From Stemphylium vesicarium (Eukaryota > Ascomycota > Dothideomycetes > Pleosporales > Pleosporaceae): a DNA stretch of 64,000 bases. This document shows positions 30,860-41,011 of the stretch, in pieces. The translations under genes and the position numbers were made by a program. Below the pieces are notes generated by a model. The model saw only the letters and a list, made by a program, of their open reading frames with translations, made no database searches and was not told the origin of the DNA. Positions within the stretch are counted from its first letter, which is position 1; every line of letters begins with the position of its first letter. The stretch is taken from assembly GCA_004380135.1 (NCBI GenBank), contig QXCR01000111.1:34595-98594 (forward strand), read 5' to 3'.

Positions 30860-33846
30860 ATTCGTGATTCTTAGAGAACTTGCTTGAGTTAAGTTGATTA
30901 GTGACGTTTTAGGAGTCGCTTGATTGCAGATTGATTGTAGGTTGATCCAATTGTATGCTATAAGGATGCAAAGATACCTGAACTACTAACATGAAGTGTC
31001 CTATTCGCCCACATTATACCTTCTCGCGATATCTTCGTCGGTGAGTTCACTCTCAGCCTTCTCATCCGGGAGCTTAATGCCGCCCTTAACCCATGATCTC
31101 ACTAGCTGAATAGATGCAAGCAATTGCGAGCCTATAGCCCGTCGCTTCGGCTCAAGGAGGTCACCAAATTCGCTGAACATGCGCTCACAATCGCAGCTTG
31201 ATGCCGGTATCGTCAATATATCCATGGCAAATGCGGCCAATTGCGGGTACTTTGGGCGTAGGTTGATCCAATACTGAACAGGATTGCCACCTGCCTCGTA
31301 TTGATCCTGCGTCCACTTTGGCTCGAATTTCTTCCAGCTGTCGAACTCGTCAAGCTCACCGCAGCTGGTACCCGCGTAGACGTCCGCAATTGCGTTGATT
31401 GCCTCGTCTATACTGCTTGCTGGAGGCGCCCTTGGGCGAGGTTGCTGCCGCTGCTGCTTATACTCCGCCCAAAGCTACTGAAAGCCAGCATTAGCAGCCT
31501 CAATCCAACAAGCATTCTCTGCCCAGCTGTTATCTCAGTAGTATTTGTAATATGGATGGAGACAGACAGCGGCGTAATAAGCGGGCGAGTCGTCGAGCTT
31601 AGTGAAGTAATCATTAGCCTTGCGCCAGGCAGCTCTAAGATTGATAATGAGATGGTCTTCAGGAGCTTCAGCGTGAGCATTGAAGTCAGCGTGCTCAAAC
31701 GGCTTAGCGCTGTTTTCAAGAGATCCGAGTAAGTACTCAAACACCGGAATATTTTCGTAGAGCACCAAATTTGCCTGTTTCACCGCGTCCTTCAGGCCTC
31801 TTTGTAGCGTTCTTGAGCGGCCGGAGGCAGTCGATATACTCTGTGATCACCGCCCAGTCAGCCGATGAGAGCCCTGCTGATCTCATCCACTTTGGAGCAA
31901 TAGGGGGCTTGTTGCCGCGAGCAACAGCGTGCGCGTCTTCGATAGTAATCTTGTTGACATGGTAGCTAGAGTAAGAGTTGAAAGAGGCCTGAAGTATAGT
32001 CGCTCGCTCAAAAGTGCCTAAGAACGAGTTCCGGCGGGTGACAACTGGCTTTACTGGCTCGAGTATTTTTGCGTTTTTGTGCGTAGGCAGGTCTCGGTTG
32101 GCAATGTCTTGAAAGCTTGCAAAAAGGTCGTGCTGCTGAGGAGTCTTGATATAGTTGATGACGTCTATAAGCACGCCTAGTGACCCGTCTTTACGCCACT
32201 CATCCATGAACTCCTCCTCGTCTTTGTGTTTCTCTACCTCGTTTTCGTACGCTGCTCTGTCCTTGCCAAACATAATAGCTTGGCCGACAAGATTAAGAGT
32301 ATGGGGACCGCAGCGGAGGCGCCGGTGGGATGGGATGAAGCCATTATGACGAGCAAGTGCCGTAACAGCGGTGTCGTTAGAGGTAGCGTTGTCAAGGACA
32401 AAATCACTGAGCTTTAGCGGAGTGATGTGATACGTTGTAAGCGTAGAGTTGATAATTTCGGCAATTCTCTTACTAGTGTGGGCGCCAGCAAGCTGCGGTA
32501 GGTCAATAGGCAAGTCTCTGATTACACCAACGGCGTCTAAAAAATGAGCGACATCTCCAAAGAAGCCACGCTTGCCACCTTTTGTCGTCCACCCGTCGAA
32601 GCTTATGGGGACTTTGCTGATAGCTGTCGACAAAGCCTCGATAACGTGCGGCTGCATAAAGCCAAACAGCCGCATTACGAAGGTGCTAACGCTTGTATGA
32701 CTTGCCCATAAAGCTACCTCTGCCTCTGGGTTGGCAAACGTAATCATTGCGCGGAAAGCCGGGGTTGTGAACTTCCGCAGTGGATAGTTGTTGTCAACAA
32801 GCCAGAGAACAGCAGCAAGTCGAAAGCCTTGGACGTTGAAACTTCCGATCGCGTTTGCTGCTCCCTGAGGCATTTCTACACCTAATTCGAATGCCTGGCG
32901 AAGAGACATCTGGTCACTAGTAAGCGCTCTAAGCTACTTTAAGCCATCTCTTGTAAGGTTGTGGCCGCGCTGGTTGAGCCCAAGATGAGCTGCGGCAGAC
33001 GACGTTGCCTTCGTGACGTTGAATAGGCCAGCGCCTCCAGCATCGATTATCTTGTGCTCATGATAGTATTTTCAAACGAACCACCTGCTTGTTGGCGCCT
33101 TGCGTAAGGTAACGCGGTAGCCGTAGCGGAATACCCAGCTTTTCCGCTGCTTCTGTGTCGCCAGCGGCTTCATAAAATGTGAGAGCGGCGCCTAGTCTAT
33201 GCCCTCAAAATTATCCACAAAGCGCTCGTCGAAGGCGTCCTGATCGCTGCTTTGGTGATCGTCCTCTAATGCAGCTATCGTCGCGGCTTTGCTGCTTTCG
33301 GTGGGCGCGACGATAGCAGCCTCGATCTGCGACTCCCACAATAACGACTCGAATGTAGGCAGATTAGTAGTCTGGCTTGCTGTTACAGTAAAGGCTTTGC
33401 GCGGCGATAAGCGCTGCGATAGCCCTGACGATGGCGACTGCTAGTCCTCACCAAGTTCGATAGGCTGAGTCGCGGTGCCTCGAGAGCGCTTCGGAGTGCT
33501 TGGAGCGGCTGTGGTAGCGGCTGCGGCGCGTTTGAGGGCTTGCTTTCGTACTTTAGGCGGCATAGTGGGTGGAGAAATAGCGTCTAAGAGATGAGATGGA
33601 GCATGGCCGGCGAGCTAGGTGGGCAAATACGGTTCAGATAACCAGCGTCTAGGCTACTCTTGGCGCTTAGTAATCTACACATCAAAGTACAATCTGATCA
33701 ATCAAATCAATCGACCTTTGCTCTGTAGGTTGAATTGCTTGCAATTTTCATGGAAAGTAATTACAGGCAGCTTGGCTTGATTGAGTTGCAATATTGCAAT
33801 CAATTCAAGCAATCCAGTCAAGCAAGATTGACTGTTGGCAGCTCTG
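30860..33846. mobile_element. hAT element remnant, right end defined
   Basis: The right terminus is ...TTGGCAGCTCTG, whose complement CAGAGCTGCCAACAGTCAAT is a hAT-type end with CAATCAAGC-like subterminal repeats. The left terminus is not recognisable, and family A copy A7 lies close to where it should be. No target duplication could be matched. Confidence 0.6.
31001..33563 (-). pseudogene. hAT-family transposase, decayed
   Basis: The gene reads leftward from an ATG at 33563 (MPPKVRKQALKR). Parts in order are a basic Ser/Thr-rich N-terminus and a BED-like zinc finger region (SWVFRYGYRV... then HEHKIIDAGG, with the first Cys codon now a stop and the second a Tyr). The RNase H-like core carries ISFDGWTTKGGKRGFFGD, FVLDNATSNDTAV and RRLRCGPHTLNL. 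The C-terminal dimerisation block is PASSCDCERMFSEFGDLLEP. The reading frame is cut by stop codons (for example TAG near 33443, 33197 and 32937), a frameshift near 31738-31790, and a stop near 31475. It is an inactive copy with the same architecture as the elements at 46.4 and 62.9 kb. Confidence 0.88.
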
Positions 33847-34271
33847 TCGGTCAGAGGCTGTGGACCTAATCCTATTGCGATTGTCGTTCTGTTAGGAACG
33901 TGGTCGTAAAGGGTGATTCACGCATCCGGATCGCATAAAAACCTCCTATTCCCGCTAGAAGTGTTGTTGCTGTTCGAGGGTACAGGTCATATGTGTACCT
34001 CTTTAGGACTAGTGTCTGTTCAGCTCGTTCCTTCTATATAGCCTGTTCTGATGGCTCACAATAGCAAACAAGTTGGCATCTCATGAGCACATTTCATCAC
34101 TTGCAATCAATCTGAATTAATTATGTTTACTCGGGAGCTTAATGTTGCGGCCCCTTGATGTAACTTTGGGTGGAGCAGAGCACCAGCGTAAGCAGCGCCA
34201 GCGCGTTTCCGACGTTTGTTACTCAATAAGATCGCTTGCAAGGTTGGTCGCTGGCATTTTTGAGCTTGTTA

Positions 34272-34727
34272 CAGTCTCATGCATTTGCAGTTTCCGGTTC
34301 TTGCAAGCAATCAATCTTTCATCCTACGCCAGGCCTCTCTTGCCTAATCATAATCTGAACCAAAGAGCGCTAGCTCCTGTCAGCAGTACCTTGTGTAGGG
34401 AGACATCAGTATCTCGTAGCCAATTAAATTGAGACGCTTACAGAGCCCAAGATGTTTTAGGCAAGCGCTCATTAGTCTACAGCAGATAGCGATTGCAGCT
34501 TCACCCCTACATGCAGCCGCGCGACGGTTTTGAACAGTCTCACCCTCCATGTTTGGCTTAGCGCTAGATGTCCGCTGCAAAACAGTCGTTGTGATTGGTC
34601 AGTCGTCCATCTAGTGATGACTGATTTTGTGGAATGTTGTGCGCAGAGGTGAAGCTGCAATCGCTAACTACTGTAGACGATAGATCGCGTGGGATGAGAG
34701 CCAGACAGTATGCAAAAAGCGGAAACT
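34272..34727. mobile_element. Family A MITE A8, interrupted by B7 and A9
   Basis: The left end AGTCTCATGCATTTGCAGTT and the diverged interior run to about 34477. A family B element follows, then a short A-like stretch ending AAAAGCGGAAAC at 34726, where copy A9 begins. The right terminus of A8 is missing. It is the oldest layer of this nest. Confidence 0.6.
34480..34673. mobile_element. Family B MITE B7, nested in A8
   Basis: 194 bp, TA-flanked. It differs from B8 (43466-43659) at about four positions over the whole length. Confidence 0.9.
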
Positions 34728-34728
34728 A

Positions 34729-34995
34729 CACTCTCATGCACTTGCAGCTTCCGGTTCCTGTAAGCAGGCGTCTTTTGATCCCATGCTAAGCCTCTCCGGT
34801 TGAACAGTGACTTTGCCCAGATAGTACTAGCTCTTGCCAGCACTGTCTTCTGCTCGATGCTCGGACCAATTAAAGCGAAGCATTGACAGAGCCTAAGGCT
34901 TCTCTGAGCAAGCATACACTAGGCGAATCGACGCCCCGTGCGGGGTGACAACTGAGCCGCGTGTGCAAAGCGGAAGCTCCAAGTGCATAAGAGTG
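34729..34995. mobile_element. Family A MITE, copy A9
   Basis: 267 bp with both canonical ends, TA-flanked, sitting at the truncated right end of A8. Confidence 0.87.
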
Positions 34996-34997
34996 TA

Positions 34998-36173
34998 CAT
35001 AGCTTTTTTCTTTTTGGCATTGAATAGGCCCAGCAGTCAGCGTAATAGGATGCGCTATCCATGTTGTCAGCATGAGCGGTGCGCAGATACATTGCCCGGA
35101 GCTTTCGCCTGTCTCTCACAAACCTCTTCTTCTAGTCTGTACGTCATCATATGTTCCAGCTTGGCCCTCCCGATAGGAATCGCTTGCACGTCGTCGCACC
35201 TTCTGGCCATGGCGGGACGACGAGCCCTGTGTCGGCATGTTCTGGTAAGCAGAGAAATCTTTCAGATCTTGCAAGATCTGTTCTCAGTCTTATCAAATCG
35301 CAGTGTGCGGTAGCAATCATGAATAAGTTCACTCGATCCACTTCGCAACCTGCCGTGTCTCGCAAACAGGTTCGTGCATCGATGTATACTACCGGTGACA
35401 TATGGCTCATTGGCGACGCATCAGGTCGTGAAGACACTCTGCTCCGTGATGGGCGCTATACTCCGTGCACGCAGGGATCGTAGGAAGATCACCCGTGACC
35501 GGAATTGCCGCCGAAACGACAGGAAATACCCAACTTGGACCAAAGCTAGGCTGCGTGAACTAGCCGGACGAGATAGGCTGGCTAAAAATGGTCCCAAACG
35601 TCCCAGACATCCCAGAAAGCTTCCTAGACGCAAAGACATTCGCCCGTGTAGGCAAGAGAGCCAGCCATATGTGGCTGAGGCTTCGCCAACGATTTTCGCA
35701 GGAAAAGGCGTCCGTGAGGCTAATCCAAGCGGGCCATTGCACGTAGGCGGAGAGCGTAAACATAGTGTCATGTGGAGGATCCTAGCGGTGTTTCTAGGTA
35801 GTGGGGCGTAGGAACCTGCGCGAGTTTGAAGTGACTCTTTCCATTGACCCAGCTAGTCTGCGAACTTCCATCTCGTGAATAGAATTTTGTTGAACCTGCT
35901 GGAAATCTACGGCAAAGGCAGACTCTCTGTTAATCAAGGTGCAAAAATCAAAGCTGTTCACATCGTGCTCCTATGAAAACGTCTGGAAGACTCTGGCCTC
36001 AGAATCCTATGCTTTCGATGCGAATGCTGATCAGTAAGCAGATTGCATGAGGCCATGGAGAAAGAATCTGTCCCAAGAGCGAAGGTAGAAGAACAAACTC
36101 AGAGCCAAACACTTTACACGGTGCAAAGGAAATGCGCTCGTCTCACACCGCCTTATGAGATAGGACGACCACT
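34998..36173. other. Unresolved coding-like segments
   Basis: A plus-strand frame from 35151 (MFQLGPPDRNRLHVVAP) runs into a possible GTAAGC donor at 35245. A second segment around 35490-35735 reads VPDIPESFLDAKTFARVGKR and continues with a charged helix, interrupted by one stop. I could not build a consistent gene, so this may be a pseudogene or a multi-exon gene I failed to resolve. Confidence 0.3.
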
Positions 36174-36659
36174 ATGACCAACCGGGAGGCATCTGAGCAA
36201 GCCCCAGAGACCAAAAAGGACCGTTGGGAGCGCCGCAAATTGAACAATCGTATTGCACAACAAAAGCGCCGTATGTTTTCAGGTCTCTCTAGACGTCTAC
36301 ACGCTTATGCTCCTGTAGGTGAACGTCTCAAAGCGCTTCGAAAAAATGAGAAGTCGGATGAGCCGGGCTCTGGAACCATGGAGCAGCAGATGAGGCGCAA
36401 CGACTCTGATCAAGCAACGCTCGAGCCGCACAGTCACAACGAGGCAATTCCCGCAAGCGGAAACGCTTGCGCAACACCGACACACGACATTGGCTGTCTC
36501 CCTTTGCACGAGACTCCAAGAACACATGCCTGTGGAGCATCAGAATCGCCAACCATAGCAGAGTGCACCAGCCCGTTTGCCCCTGGATATGCGCTCTTGA
36601 ATGGATCGAATTGGAGCTTCACAGTGACCGGATGTGTAGGGAAAGACGAGGGCTCTTGA
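36174..36659 (+). CDS. Short bZIP-like protein
   Basis: 161 residues from ATG. Residues about 16-35, DRWERRKLNNRIAQQKRRMF, match the fungal bZIP basic region (N-x2-A-Q-x3-R), which contacts DNA. The expected leucine heptads after it are absent or weak (LHAYAPVGERLKALRKNEK). The rest is Ser/Thr/His-rich and disordered. It may bind DNA weakly, act as a dominant partner, or be one exon of a larger gene. It lies about 2.6 kb from a second, spliced bZIP gene at 39288. Confidence 0.55.
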   Translation: MTNREASEQAPETKKDRWERRKLNNRIAQQKRRMFSGLSRRLHAYAPVGERLKALRKNEKSDEPGSGTMEQQMRRNDSDQATLEPHSHNEAIPASGNACATPTHDIGCLPLHETPRTHACGASESPTIAECTSPFAPGYALLNGSNWSFTVTGCVGKDEGS

Positions 36660-37232
36660 GGCCCAGTCTGTAGTGCATACCATTAGCCGAGCTCTGCAAA
36701 TTCACTTCGCTTCTGTTCTTTGCTCTGACGAAGAAAGAAATAAACTGTGGACGCTAGTGATGGAGTTACAGTGCAGTGATCATAACTTGAGCCTTTGATT
36801 TGATTAGCTACTATGAAAGAAGGTGCTCGATAGTGAAAGGTAGGAGATAAGCTCTATAAAGCGCGTACACCCCTCTCTCGGTCCCCCGGTAATCCTTCGC
36901 CAGTACACTTCTCAGACCGTAGCGAGGGTAGAGGAGTCCAGATCTTGCCCTGAGGAAGATCGCGTCATGTCTCTCGCGCTCCGCTACGTGGCCTCTCTTC
37001 TGACGGAATCACTACGTGGCGTTCATTGTATCATTGAGTATTACCTTGAAGATATCTCGTAGAGCGGAGCATTGGAGTCTTCCTCGTTCTGGTTCTGGTT
37101 CTGGTTCACACCGTTGCCATCCGGTATGTCGACGACGCTACAAGATGTATGTCTCAAAGTATTCGGGGTAGGCTGTGAATGCGACCAGCATTACGAAGTA
37201 ACCCAGAAGCAGGACCGAGCACTTGAGCGATC
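36660..37232. other. Intergenic region between convergent genes
   Basis: No repeat or gene is supported. A plus-strand frame across 37072-37374 overlaps the exchanger-like gene and is taken as a shadow. Confidence 0.4.
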
Positions 37233-38477
37233 CTACATGCAAATGTCAGCCATTGCTATCAATGCCTCATGCAAAGAGAACCCACCTGAGAGAGCCGGCG
37301 GTGACAGCCAGACAGAGAGTCCTAGGAAGCACAGGGCGATGCCCAATCGTCCGCTCCAGGGATCCATATCATGACCCGCCATTGAGACGAGAGGCCTGAA
37401 AAAGAACCACGTTTGCAGCAGGGACCGACATAGGCGGGTCCATGACGTATTGATATCTCCTTGGTAGTAGGCAGTACTGACATCTGCAGAGTGATCCACA
37501 GCAGTTACCACAAGCGGTAAAATAGCAAAGTTGATCATGGCTTCGCTAGTCACCCACGTACTGCTTTGGCTCGGTGTCCATGCAACAGCATGGACGTGAT
37601 CTAGAACGCTTTGAACAAGAAATACGGCTCCGACCTTGAGCGCTCCTAGGCAGACCAGAAGAAAAAGTGATTCGCTATCTCTGTGAGGTTTATCATCCTG
37701 AGGATTTGTACCATGGTTCCCGTCCGCAGTTGGGGGTCTTGTGGTAGCTTTCCAGCATACAAAGTAGTAGCTAAAGCCGATGTGTAAGACCAGGAGAAGA
37801 GGGGCCCCCCGAGCTAGCCACTGGCTTTCTTCTCCAGCAGCAGTGAAAATTGGCAACGACCTAAGGCTTAGCCCGAACGTGGTAGCCATTGCCGAGACCA
37901 ACATCGCACTGCGTCGAGAGATATGGGACGCATCATCAGGTAGATGGTAAGCTTGCGGCTGCACGGCCGACCATCTAGTGTGCAGGTCGCTAGCAGCGAG
38001 ACACATTGCGCCTGCCATCAATGGCTTCGCATACGAACACCCGATTAGAAACGTGTTCGCTGCTGTCATCGCGTTGCTTTTGATCATACCGAGGGCAAGG
38101 GCCCACTCCAAAAATGGGCCGGAGACCAAAGGCGTGTGATCTTTCACGAATGCCAGCGCTTTATTCTCTGTCGATAGATGCGTCAGGCGATTCGTGACCA
38201 TCATGATGAAGTCGATCCCAAGGGCCAGCTTGATCACTCCCAGCCACATGGAGAGCATCATATCCGCACGATCTAGTCTCAACAGCTCGACAGCCACAGT
38301 CAAGATCAGTAATTGGGAGGCGAGAATCCGGTGGAAGGCAGACATGTCCTTGATGATGCCTTCCAATACCACCAAAACAAGCCAACCAAGCTCTTTGAGC
38401 AAACAAACAAGCCCGTTTGCTGATGTCGGCGTCGAGGGCGGAGGGGATCTGTATCGATCATGTCGAAAGCCTGGCAT
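37233..38477 (-). CDS. Diverged CaCA/CAX-like cation exchanger, membrane protein
   Basis: Single exon, 414 residues from ATG, with about ten hydrophobic segments. Two regions resemble the alpha repeats of Ca2+/H+ antiporters (Vcx1/CAX). The first is LEWALALGMIKSNAMTAANT followed by a MAGAMCLAAS segment. The second is AILPLVVTAVDHSADVSTAY, corresponding to the usual LLPIVGNAAEH block, followed by LLQTWFFFRPLVSMAGHDMD. The acidic and Asn residues that bind Ca2+ in the family (GNxxE, GNAAEH) are largely replaced (SNAMT, TAVDH). A soluble loop (residues about 245-275) separates the halves. Transport activity is uncertain. Confidence 0.5.
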   Translation of the reverse strand: MPGFRHDRYRSPPPSTPTSANGLVCLLKELGWLVLVVLEGIIKDMSAFHRILASQLLILTVAVELLRLDRADMMLSMWLGVIKLALGIDFIMMVTNRLTHLSTENKALAFVKDHTPLVSGPFLEWALALGMIKSNAMTAANTFLIGCSYAKPLMAGAMCLAASDLHTRWSAVQPQAYHLPDDASHISRRSAMLVSAMATTFGLSLRSLPIFTAAGEESQWLARGAPLLLVLHIGFSYYFVCWKATTRPPTADGNHGTNPQDDKPHRDSESLFLLVCLGALKVGAVFLVQSVLDHVHAVAWTPSQSSTWVTSEAMINFAILPLVVTAVDHSADVSTAYYQGDINTSWTRLCRSLLQTWFFFRPLVSMAGHDMDPWSGRLGIALCFLGLSVWLSPPALSGGFSLHEALIAMADICM

Positions 38478-39287
38478 GCTGCGTATTGGACTGAGTAATC
38501 AAGCGGTGAGGTCAGACGGGCAATAACTCTGGAAAAATTGTTGCGCGGGAATGTGCCGTGCAGTGAAAGAACGGCTAGATATCAGATAACAACATGCGAA
38601 GAACGACTTTTATAGCTGGGCTTGTGGTACAGATGGGAGCGTTTCCAACAAAGAATTTCCTTCCTGTCAGGCCCAGTCGACAGCGGCGTTTGACAGCGCT
38701 GACGGGGTTTACCCGTCCAGCTACCGCATCACGGCAGGTACATTCACCACGGCTCACGTGCTCTGCTGACACGTTGATATAAGTGGGAACCGAATCGATT
38801 GGAGTTGCAGGATACTTGGCGACCATCCGAACTTTCCGCTCAAATGCCAGTGTATGGCTAGGTCGATGCCCTCGCTCGTAACTCACTCGTCGGGAAAGTA
38901 GACAAGCAATATCCAGAATCCTGTTGGGGGGAAGAGGGGGGCAGTGGGTGGGGTAAACTCTGCCCTTGCAGACGCTCAACATGGCCTCTGATCCTTTGCA
39001 AACTTGCTATGCAAACGAGGGCCTGTAGCAGCTAGAGCTATTACCTGCTAGCATGTCCCAGGCAGATGGGACGTCAAGACCCACAACGTTGGCTGTGGAG
39101 ACTCACTAGACGCGAAGGTCCACAAATCGCGGCTCAGTTCGAACTTCATCCGCGATACAAACTGCTTACGCTGACGGCTCGCGGTTTCTGCGAGACTTAA
39201 TTCACGATAGTTTCCAGTATGATAATATAGGTGCCAACCATCACATTGTGTAAAGTACCATTACGCTGAGTCTGTTCCAAAATACTC
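38478..39287. other. Intergenic between divergent genes, with an uncertain ORF
   Basis: A minus-strand frame 38575-38982 (MLSVCKGRVYPTHCPPLPPN, 135 residues, Cys- and Arg-rich) begins with an ATG but has no recognised domain. The remainder is the likely shared promoter region. Confidence 0.3.
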
Positions 39288-40078
39288 ATGGCAAACAGCA
39301 AGTACAATACGAGAGCGGAGGCTGCCGAAGCACGCAAACGGTCGAACTTGAAAGCACAGAGAAAATACAGAAGGTACGCCGGGAAAGAAGGCTCCTCGGC
39401 CACCACGTCATCACTTTCTTACCTCCGTTCAGAAAGCAAAAACTGTTGAAACGAACTACAGAGGACTTGCAATCTGACTCAATCATGGACGTCGAGATAG
39501 CCGCGGAAGCGCCAAACGCAACTGGTTCTCCGGACACGACCGCGGAAAACGTCTCGCACGGAGTCCAAAGCGCCACAAGGGAGCGAGGGGGACTAGATCA
39601 TCCCAATGTAACGCTCCCGGCATCAGAACCTATATCCCACAGTACCCGAAACGAAAGTAGGGTTGAGGATATTTCCATTGCAGTGCCCTCACCCGCAGAA
39701 CATATGGCTCGCATGGAACAAGCCATTGACGGGCTGTTGAAAAACATGGAAGATCCCATGGTTCAGCAGTATCTGCTGAGTTCAATCGCTCGCATCGAAC
39801 CCAAATTCAGAGCTCTTGTTGGGCGCGTGCGGCCAACAAGAACTCTTCCTGTACAACCTGTCGAGCACGCCGGCCCGATTCCGCAGTACCGTTTACACAC
39901 AGTGAACGCAGCTGCAAGCTTAGAGCACAGAACCACCACAGAAACCCTCCGTTCTTTGACTGAAATGATGTGCGGACGTTCGTATACACAGTCCTCACAC
40001 TTGGCGGAGGTTCAGCTCATGAGAGCCCAGATGGATAGGGAGAGCACGCAGGCAACACCGACATTGCAATGCATTTGA
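39288..40078 (+). CDS. bZIP transcription factor, intron inside the basic region
   Basis: The model is join(39288..39373,39433..40078). The 59-bp intron (GTACGC...TTCAG, TTAC branch) splits an Arg codon in phase 2, giving 243 residues. After splicing, residues about 16-36 read as RKRSNLKAQRKYRR followed by RKQKLLKRTTED, the fungal AP-1-like basic region (NxxAQRxYR). Few leucine heptads follow directly. The middle is disordered, and a helical segment MARMEQAIDGLLKNMEDPMV near residue 130 could dimerise. It is presumably a nuclear regulator. Unspliced frames would hide the DNA-binding region, so automatic annotation may miss it. Confidence 0.68.
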
Positions 40079-40172
40079 ACGTGTTTGCTGAGGCATTGAC
40101 TTAGTAGCAATCTATGAAATCCATTGTTATTCCTCTCCTGCGCGTGTCTTCTGATCGTTCTGCAAAGCCTGC

Positions 40173-40240
40173 AATAGTCTGCAAGCCTATGAGCTCTTTG
40201 GTTGCAATAGTCTGCATGCCTATGAGCTCTTTGGTTGCAA
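40173..40240. repeat. 34-bp tandem duplication
   Basis: Two adjacent copies of a unit containing AATAGTCTGCAAGCCTATGA and GCTCTTTGGTTGC, with one mismatch. Confidence 0.75.
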
Positions 40241-40282
40241 GCTTGGCATAAATGGTGCTCAATGTTGCGCGGTTTTGTGCGC

Positions 40283-40333
40283 GGGCCTATGATTGCTAGA
40301 CTTACTAGGCCTATGATTGCTAGACTTACTAGT
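40283..40333. repeat. 25-bp tandem duplication
   Basis: Two copies of a unit containing GGCCTATGATTGCTAGACTT followed by ACTA. Confidence 0.78.
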
Positions 40334-40431
40334 ATGGACGCTGAGTTTGCATCATACGCACCACCTCTAGCAACAGTTCTTGTACCTTGTTTTCGCCTCT
40401 TGCAGTTTACAATCAGCGCTAGTATGCACAC

Positions 40432-41011
40432 TCAAGAGCTATCAACGTACCTCGTTTGGAATGGGTCTAGCTGGTCTCCCAAGGTAGAATACTCTAGAGG
40501 CGCGACGATTTGAGACGAAGGATCCGGACGGGGCCTCGCACTACCCCTCCACCACGACGGCATCTTCTTCACCCAGGAAGACAAGTCGAGGAACTGTCTC
40601 TTCAGGTACTCTTTCAGGGTCTCTAGCGACTTAAGTGCCTGGTCCTGTTTTCGCAGTCCTTGTTCGAGTTGTCGTTTGACCTCGTCGTTTTGTTTCTTGA
40701 GTTCCATAACAGTCTCTACCACTTGCTTCAGCAATGGCACGATTTCATCCAGAGCTTGGTTCTGGTTCGAGTCGCGCGCGTCGTTTCTCGGCAGATCGCT
40801 AAACACGGATCAGCTACTGTCTACAGCTCTTCAGATGTCACATAAACTGAGGACATGCTGCTGACCTTGGTTGTTGTGGTGCAAGATTACGATTTCCCAT
40901 GGTCATCCCAGGGGACACCGGTGGGTGTGCATGGCTGGCGCCACTGTGAATGAAGTCGTAGGGGAACGGTTCGCCCAGGTCCGGGTAATTGTCAGGGGGG
41001 TAAGAACCCAT
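40432..41011 (-). CDS. Coiled-coil hypothetical protein
   Basis: The model is complement(join(40432..40798,40866..41011)). The 67-bp intron (GTCAGC...TTTAG, GCTGAT branch) joins in phase 2, giving 170 residues. It starts MGSYPPDNYPDLGEPFPYDF, then has a long heptad region (VPLLKQVVETVMELKKQNDE, then LEQGLRKQDQALKSLETLKE) and a basic Trp-rich patch (WVKKMPSWWRG). The gene probably extends upstream: the frame is open back to about 41127 after a CTAG acceptor. A second segment (MTFLILHPHFDGRVSLNELL) at 41229 is coding-like, but I could not splice it in phase. Function unknown; dimerisation is likely. Confidence 0.5.

Noticed and set aside
37072..37374. Plus-strand ORF with a Trp/Phe-rich start
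   Set aside because: It overlaps the 3' part of the exchanger-like gene on the other strand and has no domain.
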